Below, piece by piece: positions 1 through 6,555 of a stretch of 11,087 nucleotides of DNA. Position numbers and translations under genes: made by a program. Numbering within the stretch: the first letter of the stretch is position 1; each line of letters begins with the position of its first letter. The DNA lies in assembly GCA_050185455.1 (NCBI GenBank), contig JBFWZL010000192.1, positions 1-11,087 on the forward strand. Direction: 5' to 3'. The stretch is from SYOC01 sp050185455 (GTDB lineage: Bacteria; Desulfobacterota; Binatia; Bin18). A model generated the notes under the pieces. That model worked only from the letters and a program-made list of their open reading frames with translations, was not told the origin of the DNA and did not search any database.

Positions 1-78
1 GTTCATCCTCTGCTCAGTAACGAGGGGGAAAATTCCACGACGTATCCACGACCTTCGCGTAAGAAGAGCGTTACAAAA

Positions 79-1230
79 ATGGGGAAAACAATGCAAATCT
101 GCGTACTTAAAGAAAATGAAGGACAGGAAACACGAGTGGCCCTCGTGCCAGAATCCATTAAAAAGCTGATAGGTCTGAAAGTCATGATCTCGGTTGAGAG
201 CGAGGCGGGATTGCAAGCGGGTATCAGCGACGACGATTACAAAGCAGCAGGAGCCACAGTTTCCGTAGATCGAGCGCATCTGATCGAAACCGCCGACGTA
301 CTGGTCACCGTCAATCGCCCGTCAGAGGAAGACTTGTATCGCTTGAACACGGGAGCGGTTTTATTTGGATTTTTACGACCACTTGATGAACCAGCCGCAC
401 TGAAACCCGCCGTCCTCAGGGGTTTGACCGTGTTTTCCGTGGAACTGATCCCACGTATTACTCGCGCTCAGGCCATGGATGGTCTCTCTTCGATGGCGAC
501 GATCGTCGGTTACAAAGCGGTCATCATGGCCGCTGAGCGCATGTCGCGCATGTTCCCTATGCTCATGACGGCGGCGGGCACCGTGCCTCCGGCTCGAGTC
601 CTGGTAATCGGCGCTGGCGTGGCGGGACTTCAGGCGCTCGCCACAGCGCGAAGACTCGGAGCAGTGGTGGAGGGCTTTGATATCCGGGCGGCGGCAGGTG
701 AAGCGGTCCGCTCTCTGGGAGCGACGTTTCTTGCGGTTGATCTCGGAGGTTTACAGACCGAAGATGCGGGCGGGTACGCCAAAGAGGTAGGCGAAGAAGT
801 CATGAACCGTAGTCGTGCGTTGATCGCTAAGGCTGCGCGCACTGCGGATTGTATCGTCACTTCCGCGCAAGTACCGGGTCGGCCTGCCCCATTGCTTGTC
901 ACGGAAGAAGCGGTTGCGGGCATGAAGCGCGGCTCGGTCATTGTCGATCTTGCCGGCTCCACGGGCGGGAATTGCGCCTTGACGAAGCCGGGCGAAGAAG
1001 TCCACCGCAATGGCGTAACGATTCTGGCGCCGCTCAATCTCGCGGCCACCGTGCCCGTGCATGCAAGCCAGTTGTATTCTCGTAATGTCTCTGCTTTTTT
1101 AGCGCTGTTGATTGACAATGGGGAACTGCGCGTCAACCTCGAAGACGACATTCTGGGACCGGCTTGCATCGCCCATGCAGGGAAGACGCTGCACCCGTAT
1201 GTCGCCGCCGCGCTGGAAAAAAACAATTAA
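79..1230 (+). CDS. pntAA: NAD(P) transhydrogenase subunit alpha part 1 (NAD(H)-binding domain I)
   Basis: This is the soluble cytoplasmic NAD(H)-binding component (domain I) of proton-translocating transhydrogenase, which passes hydride from NADH to NADP+ while protons flow inward. The 383 residues match the roughly 384 of the Rhodospirillum-type split alpha-1 subunit. Visible signatures are the alanine-dehydrogenase/PNT N-terminal ETRVALVPE, the RAQAMDGLSSMA segment (residues 129-140), the Rossmann loop GAGVAGLQAL (178-187), the acidic residue D201 ending the next strand (typical of NAD preference), and SAQVPGRPAPLL (262-273), close to the mobile-loop region. It ends 14 bp before the alpha-2 start, so the two are translationally linked. 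The start is uncertain: ATG at 79 has a weak AAGAG at 64-68, while ATG at 91 has GGGGA at 81-85 and gives the more usual N-terminus MQICVLKE. No convincing promoter is visible in bases 1-78. Family identity is secure. Confidence 0.96.
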   Translation: MGKTMQICVLKENEGQETRVALVPESIKKLIGLKVMISVESEAGLQAGISDDDYKAAGATVSVDRAHLIETADVLVTVNRPSEEDLYRLNTGAVLFGFLRPLDEPAALKPAVLRGLTVFSVELIPRITRAQAMDGLSSMATIVGYKAVIMAAERMSRMFPMLMTAAGTVPPARVLVIGAGVAGLQALATARRLGAVVEGFDIRAAAGEAVRSLGATFLAVDLGGLQTEDAGGYAKEVGEEVMNRSRALIAKAARTADCIVTSAQVPGRPAPLLVTEEAVAGMKRGSVIVDLAGSTGGNCALTKPGEEVHRNGVTILAPLNLAATVPVHASQLYSRNVSAFLALLIDNGELRVNLEDDILGPACIAHAGKTLHPYVAAALEKNN

Positions 1231-1236
1231 AGGAGG
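1231..1236 (+). promoter_or_regulatory. Shine-Dalgarno fixing the GTG start of alpha-2
   Basis: AGGAGG lies directly after the alpha-1 stop codon and 8 nt before GTG at 1245. It shows that alpha-2 starts at that GTG and not at the in-frame ATG at 1164, which lies inside the alpha-1 gene and would add unrelated sequence. Confidence 0.85.
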
Positions 1237-1244
1237 GATATCTT

Positions 1245-1538
1245 GTGAGTCCACAGGCGCTAATTGCCGCACTGTATATCTTTGCCCTGGCCGCATTTCT
1301 CGGTTACCAAGTCATCTCGCGTGTTCCGCCGCTGCTACACACACCGCTGATGTCAGCCACTAACGCCATTTCCGCTATCTCAGTAGTGGGAGCGTTGGTC
1401 ACGGCCGGTGGGGATTATAACCTGACGAGTACGCTTCTTGGTTTCGTTGCGGTGACTGCCGCGACCATTAACGTTGTCGGTGGATTCATGATCACCGACC
1501 GCATGCTGAAGATGTTCCGGAAACGAGAACAAAGCTAA
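1245..1538 (+). CDS. pntAB: NAD(P) transhydrogenase subunit alpha part 2 (membrane domain)
   Basis: This small membrane subunit is the alpha-side half of domain II, forming part of the proton channel with PntB. The GTG start gives 97 residues. Three hydrophobic helices are visible: about residues 4-24, 37-54 and 63-84. The signatures PPLLHTPLMSATNAIS and FMITDRMLKMFRK match the C-terminal membrane region of E. coli PntA, so this is the same region as a separate polypeptide. It sits 14 bp after pntAA and 37 bp before pntB, as expected for one operon. At 97 residues it is shorter than some split alpha-2 proteins but contains the whole three-helix core. The C-terminus is basic (KMFRKREQS), consistent with a cytoplasmic end. 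Confidence 0.95.
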   Translation: MSPQALIAALYIFALAAFLGYQVISRVPPLLHTPLMSATNAISAISVVGALVTAGGDYNLTSTLLGFVAVTAATINVVGGFMITDRMLKMFRKREQS

Positions 1539-1575
1539 CACTCATAATGGAAACGAATCAGGAGCAGCGCGAATA

Positions 1576-2946
1576 ATGAGTTATTTCAGTGAATTAACCT
1601 ACCTTACAGCTTCCATTCTCTTCATTTTCGGTTTGAAAGCGCTCAGCCATCCTGACACAGCGCGGCGCGGGATGAACCTGGCCGCCTTGGGCATGCTCAT
1701 TGCCATCATCGGCACGCTCGTGCGGCATGAAATTGTCCGTTACGATTGGATTATCGCCGGTCTTATTATTGGCTCGCTTATCGGCGCGTCCATTTCAATT
1801 TGGGTGCCGATGACCGCCATGCCGGAACGAACTGCCTTGTCGCACGCCTTCGGGGCTTTGGCGGCGACGTTAGTGGGCGTTTCTGAATATTATCGTCATG
1901 GCGCGGAGCTAGGCACGTTTACGATGACGGCCATCGGCTTCGAAGTGATGTTCGGCGGCATCACCGTCACCGGCAGTCTCATGGCATTTGGCAAACTGCG
2001 AGAACTCGTGCGTGGAGCGCCGATCCTTTACAAGGGGCAGAACATCGTCAATCTTTCCCTGTTCGCCCTGACGGCGTTCATTTTCCTCTATTTAGTCTTC
2101 GTCCCCACGGCAAGTATGCTCTTTTATACGATGGTAGGTCTTGCGTTTCTCTTCGGAATCTTACTCGTGCTTCCGATTGGCGCGGCGGACATGCCGGTGG
2201 TCATGTCGCTCATGAACTCCTATGCAGGTCTCGCCGCGGCGGCAACCGGCTTCGCTATTTCCAATAACGTCCTCATCATTGCCGGGACGCTTGACGGATT
2301 TTCCGGTTTCATCTTGTCGATTCTCATGTGTAAGGCCATGAATCGGTCGATTAACAACGTCTTATTTGGCGCGTTTGGGGCGGAAACCACGTCGGTAACC
2401 GTGCAAGTTGATGGCGTGATGCGAGAAGTCTCCGCTGACGATGTCGCAGTCCAGATGGCGTATGCCCGGCAGGTCGTGTTTGTCCCCGGTTATGGATTGG
2501 CGACCGCGCAAGCGCAACACGCCGTGCGGGAGCTCGCCGACGTCCTTGAAGCGCGCGGAGTGAGTGTGAAGTACGCCATTCATCCGGTCGCCGGGCGTAT
2601 GCCGGGGCACATGAACGTACTCTTGGCCGAAGCGAACGTGCCGTACTCATTATTATATGAGCTCGAACAAATTAATCCGGAATTTCCCACAACCGATGTC
2701 GCGATTGTGATTGGCGCCAATGATGTGGTGAACCCAGACGCGCGTGATAATCCGCAGAGTCCGATCGCGGGCATGCCAATTCTTGAAGTCGATAAAGCGC
2801 ATTCAGTAGTGGTGTTGAAACGTGGAAAAGGAAGAGGGTTCTCCGGTTTAGAAAATCCGCTCTTTTTCAAATCGAATACCGGAATGCTCTATGGTGACGC
2901 AAAGGCGTCATTGACCACGCTCGTCCAGGCTGTGCAGCACGCGTAA
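1576..2946 (+). CDS. pntB: NAD(P) transhydrogenase subunit beta (membrane domain II plus NADP-binding domain III)
   Basis: This is the beta subunit, providing most of the proton-conducting membrane domain and the NADP(H)-binding domain III. Its 456 residues compare with about 462 in E. coli. The first ~265 residues are a run of hydrophobic helices. H90 in ALSHAFGALAA matches the E. coli channel histidine His91, and D205 and N214 in ADMPVVMSLMNSYAG match Asp213 and Asn222. Domain III follows, with the NADP fingerprint VPGYGLATAQAQ (303-314), GRMPGHMNVLLAEA (340-353), GANDVVNP (380-387), and KRGKGRGFSGLENPLFF with MLYGDAKAS (415-445). AGGAG at 1560-1564 precedes the ATG. All expected functional motifs are present, so the enzyme should be active. 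Together with the two alpha genes it makes a complete complex supplying NADPH. Confidence 0.97.
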   Translation: MSYFSELTYLTASILFIFGLKALSHPDTARRGMNLAALGMLIAIIGTLVRHEIVRYDWIIAGLIIGSLIGASISIWVPMTAMPERTALSHAFGALAATLVGVSEYYRHGAELGTFTMTAIGFEVMFGGITVTGSLMAFGKLRELVRGAPILYKGQNIVNLSLFALTAFIFLYLVFVPTASMLFYTMVGLAFLFGILLVLPIGAADMPVVMSLMNSYAGLAAAATGFAISNNVLIIAGTLDGFSGFILSILMCKAMNRSINNVLFGAFGAETTSVTVQVDGVMREVSADDVAVQMAYARQVVFVPGYGLATAQAQHAVRELADVLEARGVSVKYAIHPVAGRMPGHMNVLLAEANVPYSLLYELEQINPEFPTTDVAIVIGANDVVNPDARDNPQSPIAGMPILEVDKAHSVVVLKRGKGRGFSGLENPLFFKSNTGMLYGDAKASLTTLVQAVQHA

Positions 2947-2991
2947 GTCCTTAGTATCACTGATTTTGTTCGTCAAAATTTATGAAGGGTC

Positions 2992-2997
2992 AAGGAG
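2992..2997 (+). promoter_or_regulatory. Shine-Dalgarno deciding the hydrolase start
   Basis: AAGGAG lies 5 nt before ATG at 3003. It favours that ATG over the in-frame ATG at 2982, which has no good ribosome site and would add the seven residues MKGQGEK. Confidence 0.7.
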
Positions 2998-3002
2998 AGA
3001 AA

Positions 3003-3884
3003 ATGACGGACTTCCAGCGAGGAGTTGTTCAGGCGAATGACGTTACGTTTCACTATTTGGAAATAGGCAGTGGCCCCCTCGTTCTTTGTTTACACGGGTT
3101 TCCGGATAACGCCGTTACTTATCGTCACCTGGGGCCTGTGCTGGCAGAGGCGGGATTTCGTGTCGTGGCGCCGTTCATGCGCGGGTATGCGCCAACCGGG
3201 CGACCGAAAGACGAACGCTATCAATCGGTTCTGCTGGCGCAAGATGCTGTAGCACTGATTCCGGCGTTGGGAGAAACTACCGCGTATGTGGTGGGGCACG
3301 ATTGGGGCGCGTTGGCGACCTATGGCGCTGCCGCGCTGGCACAAGAACGAGTGCGTAAAATTGTAACGCTTGCCGCCGCTCATCCCGCGACGTTACTTGG
3401 GGCGCTGGCGACGAATTATGACATGATCAAAGGCGGCTGGCATGCCTACTTCTTCCAGATGCCCTTTGCCGAGCAAGCAGTTATGGCGAACGATTATGAG
3501 TTTATCGAGAAGTGGTGGCGTGACGCCTCGCCGGAGTATGAGCTTCCTCACGAAGTGATAGAAAGCGTGAAGGAAACCTTCCGTCAGCCGGGCGTCGTCA
3601 CCGCTGCGCTCAACTATTATCGTCACACCATGAACCCGGCAAACCGCGACCCCGCGCTCGCGGCGCTACAAGAAAAAGCGATCACAACGCACACGCCGGT
3701 CCCGGCGCTAGCGTTGCACGGCACAAAAGACCGTCCTGGCCGACTGGAAGCGTTTGAAAGCATGGACCAGTTCTTTGCCGCAGGATTGGAAAAAGTCATT
3801 CTCCCAGGAACTGGGCATTTCCTACATCTTGAGAAACCGGCAGAGGTAAATGCAAAGATTGTTGAATTTCTGCGACGTTCGTAA
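3003..3884 (+). CDS. alpha/beta hydrolase, epoxide-hydrolase-like
   Basis: A 293-residue soluble alpha/beta-hydrolase-fold enzyme with no signal peptide. HGFPDN (31-36) is the oxyanion-hole HGxP motif. GHDWGA (98-103) places an aspartate nucleophile at D100, the hallmark of epoxide hydrolases and haloalkane/fluoroacetate dehalogenases. HGTKD puts the likely acid at D243, and GTGHF the catalytic histidine at H272. RGYAPTGRP (60-68) and the cap-domain NYYR (204-207) resemble epoxide hydrolases, whose cap tyrosines protonate the epoxide oxygen. I therefore favour epoxide hydrolase over dehalogenase, though the substrate cannot be read from sequence. It follows pntB by 56 bp with no terminator between, so it may be expressed as the last gene of the transhydrogenase operon. 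There is no obvious biochemical link to transhydrogenation beyond general redox or xenobiotic metabolism. Confidence 0.88.
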   Translation: MTDFQRGVVQANDVTFHYLEIGSGPLVLCLHGFPDNAVTYRHLGPVLAEAGFRVVAPFMRGYAPTGRPKDERYQSVLLAQDAVALIPALGETTAYVVGHDWGALATYGAAALAQERVRKIVTLAAAHPATLLGALATNYDMIKGGWHAYFFQMPFAEQAVMANDYEFIEKWWRDASPEYELPHEVIESVKETFRQPGVVTAALNYYRHTMNPANRDPALAALQEKAITTHTPVPALALHGTKDRPGRLEAFESMDQFFAAGLEKVILPGTGHFLHLEKPAEVNAKIVEFLRRS

Positions 3885-3943
3885 GAACGCGGCTATCGCA
3901 AGGTCTTTGGGTGCGAAGGCTGCCAGAGTGTGGAAACGATAGT

Positions 3944-3977
3944 GGTCACCAACACCATATTCGCCGTGTTGGCGACC
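3944..3977. terminator. hairpin between convergent genes, possible bidirectional terminator
   Basis: An inverted repeat with arms 3944-3955 and 3966-3977 pairs 11 of 12 positions (one A/C mismatch) around a 10-base loop. It lies in the 167-bp gap where the hydrolase (plus) and the SDR (minus) converge, the natural place for terminators. Neither side has a T-tract, so intrinsic termination is uncertain. A second, looser repeat (8-bp arms 3988-3995 and 4036-4043) lies nearby, and a short CGTTC/GAACG stem at 3876-3889 overlaps the hydrolase stop. Confidence 0.4.
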
Positions 3978-4051
3978 TCAGAGTCAGGTCTCTCCGAAAG
4001 CGTCAGTGAAGCATGCCGACTTACTCCCCGTCCGTGGAGAGACGCGCATAC

Positions 4052-4873
4052 TCAGTGCAACTCGACCCCGCCGTCTACGTTCATCGCCTGGCCAGTCACA
4101 TTCTCAGCCGCAGCCAGATAGACCGCTAATTGCCCAATATCTTCGGGTGTTTGTGGACGGCCCAGCGGGATGAGTCCCTTAATATAGCGCTGCCAGGCGT
4201 CCTCTTTGGTTTCCCCGGACCGCTTTAACGTCTCCGCTAAATACTCCCACATCTGCGTGCGCAAGATGCCTGGACAGATGGCATTCGCGCGAATGTTGGC
4301 GGCGGCCAACTCCTTAGCTAGGGAATTGGTGAACCCTACAACCGCGAACTTGGAGGCGCAATAATGGGCAAGTCCCGCAGAACCGTTTTTTCCCGCAATG
4401 GAGGCAATGTTGATAATGCAACCCCGGCCCTGCTTTTTCATGGCTGGAATAGCAGCCTGGCACGACAAAAAGACGCCTTTGACATTAACAGCAAAAGTCA
4501 AATCCCAGGTGTCTTCAGGCATACTCTCGACGGGCGCCACGCTTACTACCCCAGCGTTACACACAAGGATATGTAGAGCGCCTAAGCGGCTGATCGTTTC
4601 TTCCACCATCCGTACGGTATCATCCTTCTTACAGACATCCGCTTGAATCGCGAACGACCGACGTCCAAGCTGTGTAATTGTGGCAGCGGTTTTCTGCGCT
4701 TCGGTAAACCCGCCAATAGCTGCGCTGCTGTACTGCTGAGCTGCACTGGAGATGTGTTCCAGGTCCGCAATCGCGACGTCGGCTCCAGCCTGCGCGAGTG
4801 CGAGCGCAATGCCTCGGCCAATGCCGCGAGCGCCACCAGTAACCAGCGCCACTTGTCCATTAAGTGCTGTCAT
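4052..4873 (-). CDS. classical SDR-family NAD(P)-dependent oxidoreductase with an extended cofactor-side loop
   Basis: A 273-residue short-chain dehydrogenase/reductase. The cofactor motif TGGARGIG spans residues 12-19, D37 in IADLE suggests NAD over NADP, ADV is at 78-80 and NAG at 106-108. The catalytic tetrad is N130, S158, Y171 and K175, followed by PG at 201-202 and a C-terminal MNVDGG. AAGGAGG on the minus strand (4879-4885) sits 5 nt before the ATG. An unusual point is the stretch of about 32 residues from D37 to LGRR (69-72), some 13 longer than in most classical SDRs and rich in Ala, Ser and Gln. An insertion of similar size and place is typical of mycofactocin-associated SDRs. The substrate is unknown. 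It lies 159 bp downstream of the histidine kinase on the same strand, and co-transcription is possible but not evident. Confidence 0.93.
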   Translation of the reverse strand: MTALNGQVALVTGGARGIGRGIALALAQAGADVAIADLEHISSAAQQYSSAAIGGFTEAQKTAATITQLGRRSFAIQADVCKKDDTVRMVEETISRLGALHILVCNAGVVSVAPVESMPEDTWDLTFAVNVKGVFLSCQAAIPAMKKQGRGCIINIASIAGKNGSAGLAHYCASKFAVVGFTNSLAKELAAANIRANAICPGILRTQMWEYLAETLKRSGETKEDAWQRYIKGLIPLGRPQTPEDIGQLAVYLAAAENVTGQAMNVDGGVELH

Positions 4874-5002
4874 ACGTTCCTCCTTACGCTGCAGTCGTCG
4901 GATTTTCGAGCGTGTTGTAACAGGCTTCCTTATTTGTATTTTATCGCTCTTCTATCACCTCGGATCGCGGTCAGGGAAGGACGCACGCGGCTTTGTATTT
5001 TG

Positions 5003-5022
5003 TATAATGAGAGACCATTATA
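5003..5022. other. AT-rich dyad (TATAATG / CATTATA)
   Basis: A perfect 7-bp inverted repeat (5003-5009 and 5016-5022) around a 6-base spacer lies just past the histidine kinase stop and about 130 bp upstream of the SDR start. Each arm contains TATAAT, one reading on each strand. It may be a regulator-binding dyad or overlapping -10 elements. No good -35 hexamer is seen at the right distance on either strand, and the AT-rich stem is too weak for a strong terminator. Confidence 0.25.
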
Positions 5023-5032
5023 AGAAAGCCAT

Positions 5033-6436
5033 TTATTCCTCGGATTCTTCGACCAGCGGTAGTGTGACGCGAAACGTGCTTCCTTTGCCAGGAGAGCTTT
5101 CCACGGTGATCTGGCCATTGTGGAGGAGGACGATGGAGCGCGCCAGCGCGAGTCCGAGTCCCGTGCCTCCGCGACTGCGCGCCCGATCACCGCGAAAAAA
5201 TCGGTCGAAGATCCGTTCTTGTTCTTCCGGCGCAATGCCAGGGCCAGTGTCCGTGACAGTTAGTAATGCTTTGTCATTCTCTTTCTCAAGGGTCATCGTC
5301 ACTGCGCCGCCGGTCAGTGTGTATTTGATCGCATTCTCTCCCAAGTTAAAAACTAGGCGAAACAGCAGCGATTCGCTACCGCGCACCCAGAGTGACCGTA
5401 GCGGACTGATCCGACACGCGATGCCGGCGTCTTCGGCAAGCGCGGCTAGGGCAGGCATAACATCATCAAGAATGTCGGCGAAATTGACCGTTACCTGCGG
5501 TACGCCAGCATTCCCGCTATCGGAACGAGCAAGAAACAGCAAATCTTCCACGAGCGCACTCAGGCGGTCGACTTCTTCCAAACAACTCATTAAGACGCGT
5601 CGATATTCTTCTTCACTTTGCGGAGAGCGACTCGCGACTTCAAGCTCGCCTTTGAGAATGGTGAGCGGTGTGCGCAGTTCATGGGCGGCGTCTGCACTGA
5701 AATGCTGAACCGCCGCGAATGATTGTTCTAGGCGCGCCAACATGTCATTGAGCACCTCAGCGAGCCGTCCTAATTCGTCTCGCCTTTCTGGAGTGTTGAG
5801 GCGTTGCGACAAATCTTCCGCGCTGATTTTGCGAGCAGTTGCGACCATTGTGTCAACGGGAGCAAGCGCGCGCCGGGCGAGGAACCAGCCGCCGATGCCG
5901 GCGCCGCCGAGAGCAAGTGGAGCCAGACCGAGCAAGATCAAGAGGAACCGCGAGCGCGCTTCTTCCACGTTATCAAGCGGCATGGCCACTTGGACAAAAT
6001 GCAGGATGCGTCCTCGTTCGATGACCGGCAGGGTAAAAAGACGCACGGGCGCCATGGATACGCCGGGAAGTTGTAAAGTTTCGTAGGTTTCTTGTCCGTT
6101 TTCCGCGTTGCGTAGAGCTTCCGGGCTCAAAGGGAATTGAGTCTGAGCCCGCGGTGAAAGACGGGGGTCTGGGCGCCCAAACGGATCAAGCAATCGATAA
6201 AGCCGATCGGCAATGATGGGGCCGAATAAAGATTCGAGTGCTTCATTGAGGCTAGGACCGGAACGCGCCGAGGCTCGCGCCGATTCGGCAATGGAGCGAG
6301 CGACGGATTTGAGCGAAGAGTCTACGTTGTCGCGCAACCCTTTATCGAGCAATGTAAACGCCGCTGCACCGAGGAGTCCAAGCATGCCGGTCAGTAACGC
6401 AATGTACCAGAGCGTGAGACGGGTGCGCAGGGTCAT
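5033..6436 (-). CDS. HAMP-domain sensor histidine kinase (orphan in this window)
   Basis: An inner-membrane sensor kinase of two-component signalling, 467 residues from ATG at 6436. TM1 is about 9-30, a periplasmic sensor loop follows to about 163, TM2 is about 164-186, and HAMP runs to about 235. The dimerisation/phosphoacceptor domain has HELRTPLT with the phosphorylated H252. The ATPase domain shows the N box NLGENAIKYT (N364, N368), G1 DTGPGI (D396), F box RIFDRFFRG and G2 GTGLGL (424-429). The architecture is that of OmpR-family partners such as CusS or QseC. A TTG at 6448 could add four residues, but neither start has a Shine-Dalgarno; both abut a repetitive spacer. No response regulator is adjacent: the upstream neighbour is a GGT-like gene and the downstream one an SDR. 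All catalytic motifs look intact; the signal is unknown. Confidence 0.94.
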   Translation of the reverse strand: MTLRTRLTLWYIALLTGMLGLLGAAAFTLLDKGLRDNVDSSLKSVARSIAESARASARSGPSLNEALESLFGPIIADRLYRLLDPFGRPDPRLSPRAQTQFPLSPEALRNAENGQETYETLQLPGVSMAPVRLFTLPVIERGRILHFVQVAMPLDNVEEARSRFLLILLGLAPLALGGAGIGGWFLARRALAPVDTMVATARKISAEDLSQRLNTPERRDELGRLAEVLNDMLARLEQSFAAVQHFSADAAHELRTPLTILKGELEVASRSPQSEEEYRRVLMSCLEEVDRLSALVEDLLFLARSDSGNAGVPQVTVNFADILDDVMPALAALAEDAGIACRISPLRSLWVRGSESLLFRLVFNLGENAIKYTLTGGAVTMTLEKENDKALLTVTDTGPGIAPEEQERIFDRFFRGDRARSRGGTGLGLALARSIVLLHNGQITVESSPGKGSTFRVTLPLVEESEE

Positions 6437-6555
6437 AAAAACGTGCAACGTGGAACGTACAAGGGAAGATGTAAAGAGAGAAGTAAGAGGGAGAGGCTAG
6501 AAGTGAGAGGTTAGTGAAAAGACCAACCCCCACTCCCCCATTCTCAGTTCTTTTT
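6437..6555. repeat. low-complexity purine/pyrimidine-biased spacer
   Basis: The 119-bp gap between the GGT-like gene and the kinase is strongly strand-biased: almost all A and G on the plus strand from about 6460 to 6520. It contains short iterated units such as ACGTGCAACGTGGAACGTAC (6441-6460) and GAGAGAAGTAAGAGGGAGAG. A C-rich block (6525-6539, two runs of five C) follows. No gene, clear terminator or Shine-Dalgarno is visible. It resembles spacer text near 8340-8460 and 10830-10880, suggesting a dispersed spacer type rather than a regulatory site of one gene. Confidence 0.5.

Noticed and set aside
17..74. GTAACG (17-22) and CGTTAC (69-74) inverted pair upstream of pntAA
   Set aside because: Six-base arms separated by 46 bases are expected by chance, and nothing else supports an operator.
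630..1226. 198-codon minus-strand open frame
   Set aside because: It is antisense to pntAA, which has all family motifs; the product is low in complexity and has no recognisable domain.
3930..4121. Short plus-strand open frame in the convergent gap
   Set aside because: It begins at a non-ATG codon, has no ribosome site, overlaps the SDR 3' end and resembles nothing.
4752..5708. 318-codon plus-strand open frame
   Set aside because: It lies antisense to the start of the SDR and most of the kinase's ATPase and HisKA domains. Its product is Ser/Arg-rich with no family motifs, as expected from the reverse complement of a real gene.
6525..6540. Possible G-quadruplex on the minus strand
   Set aside because: There are only two runs of five G and a weaker third run of two, not enough for a standard four-run quadruplex.
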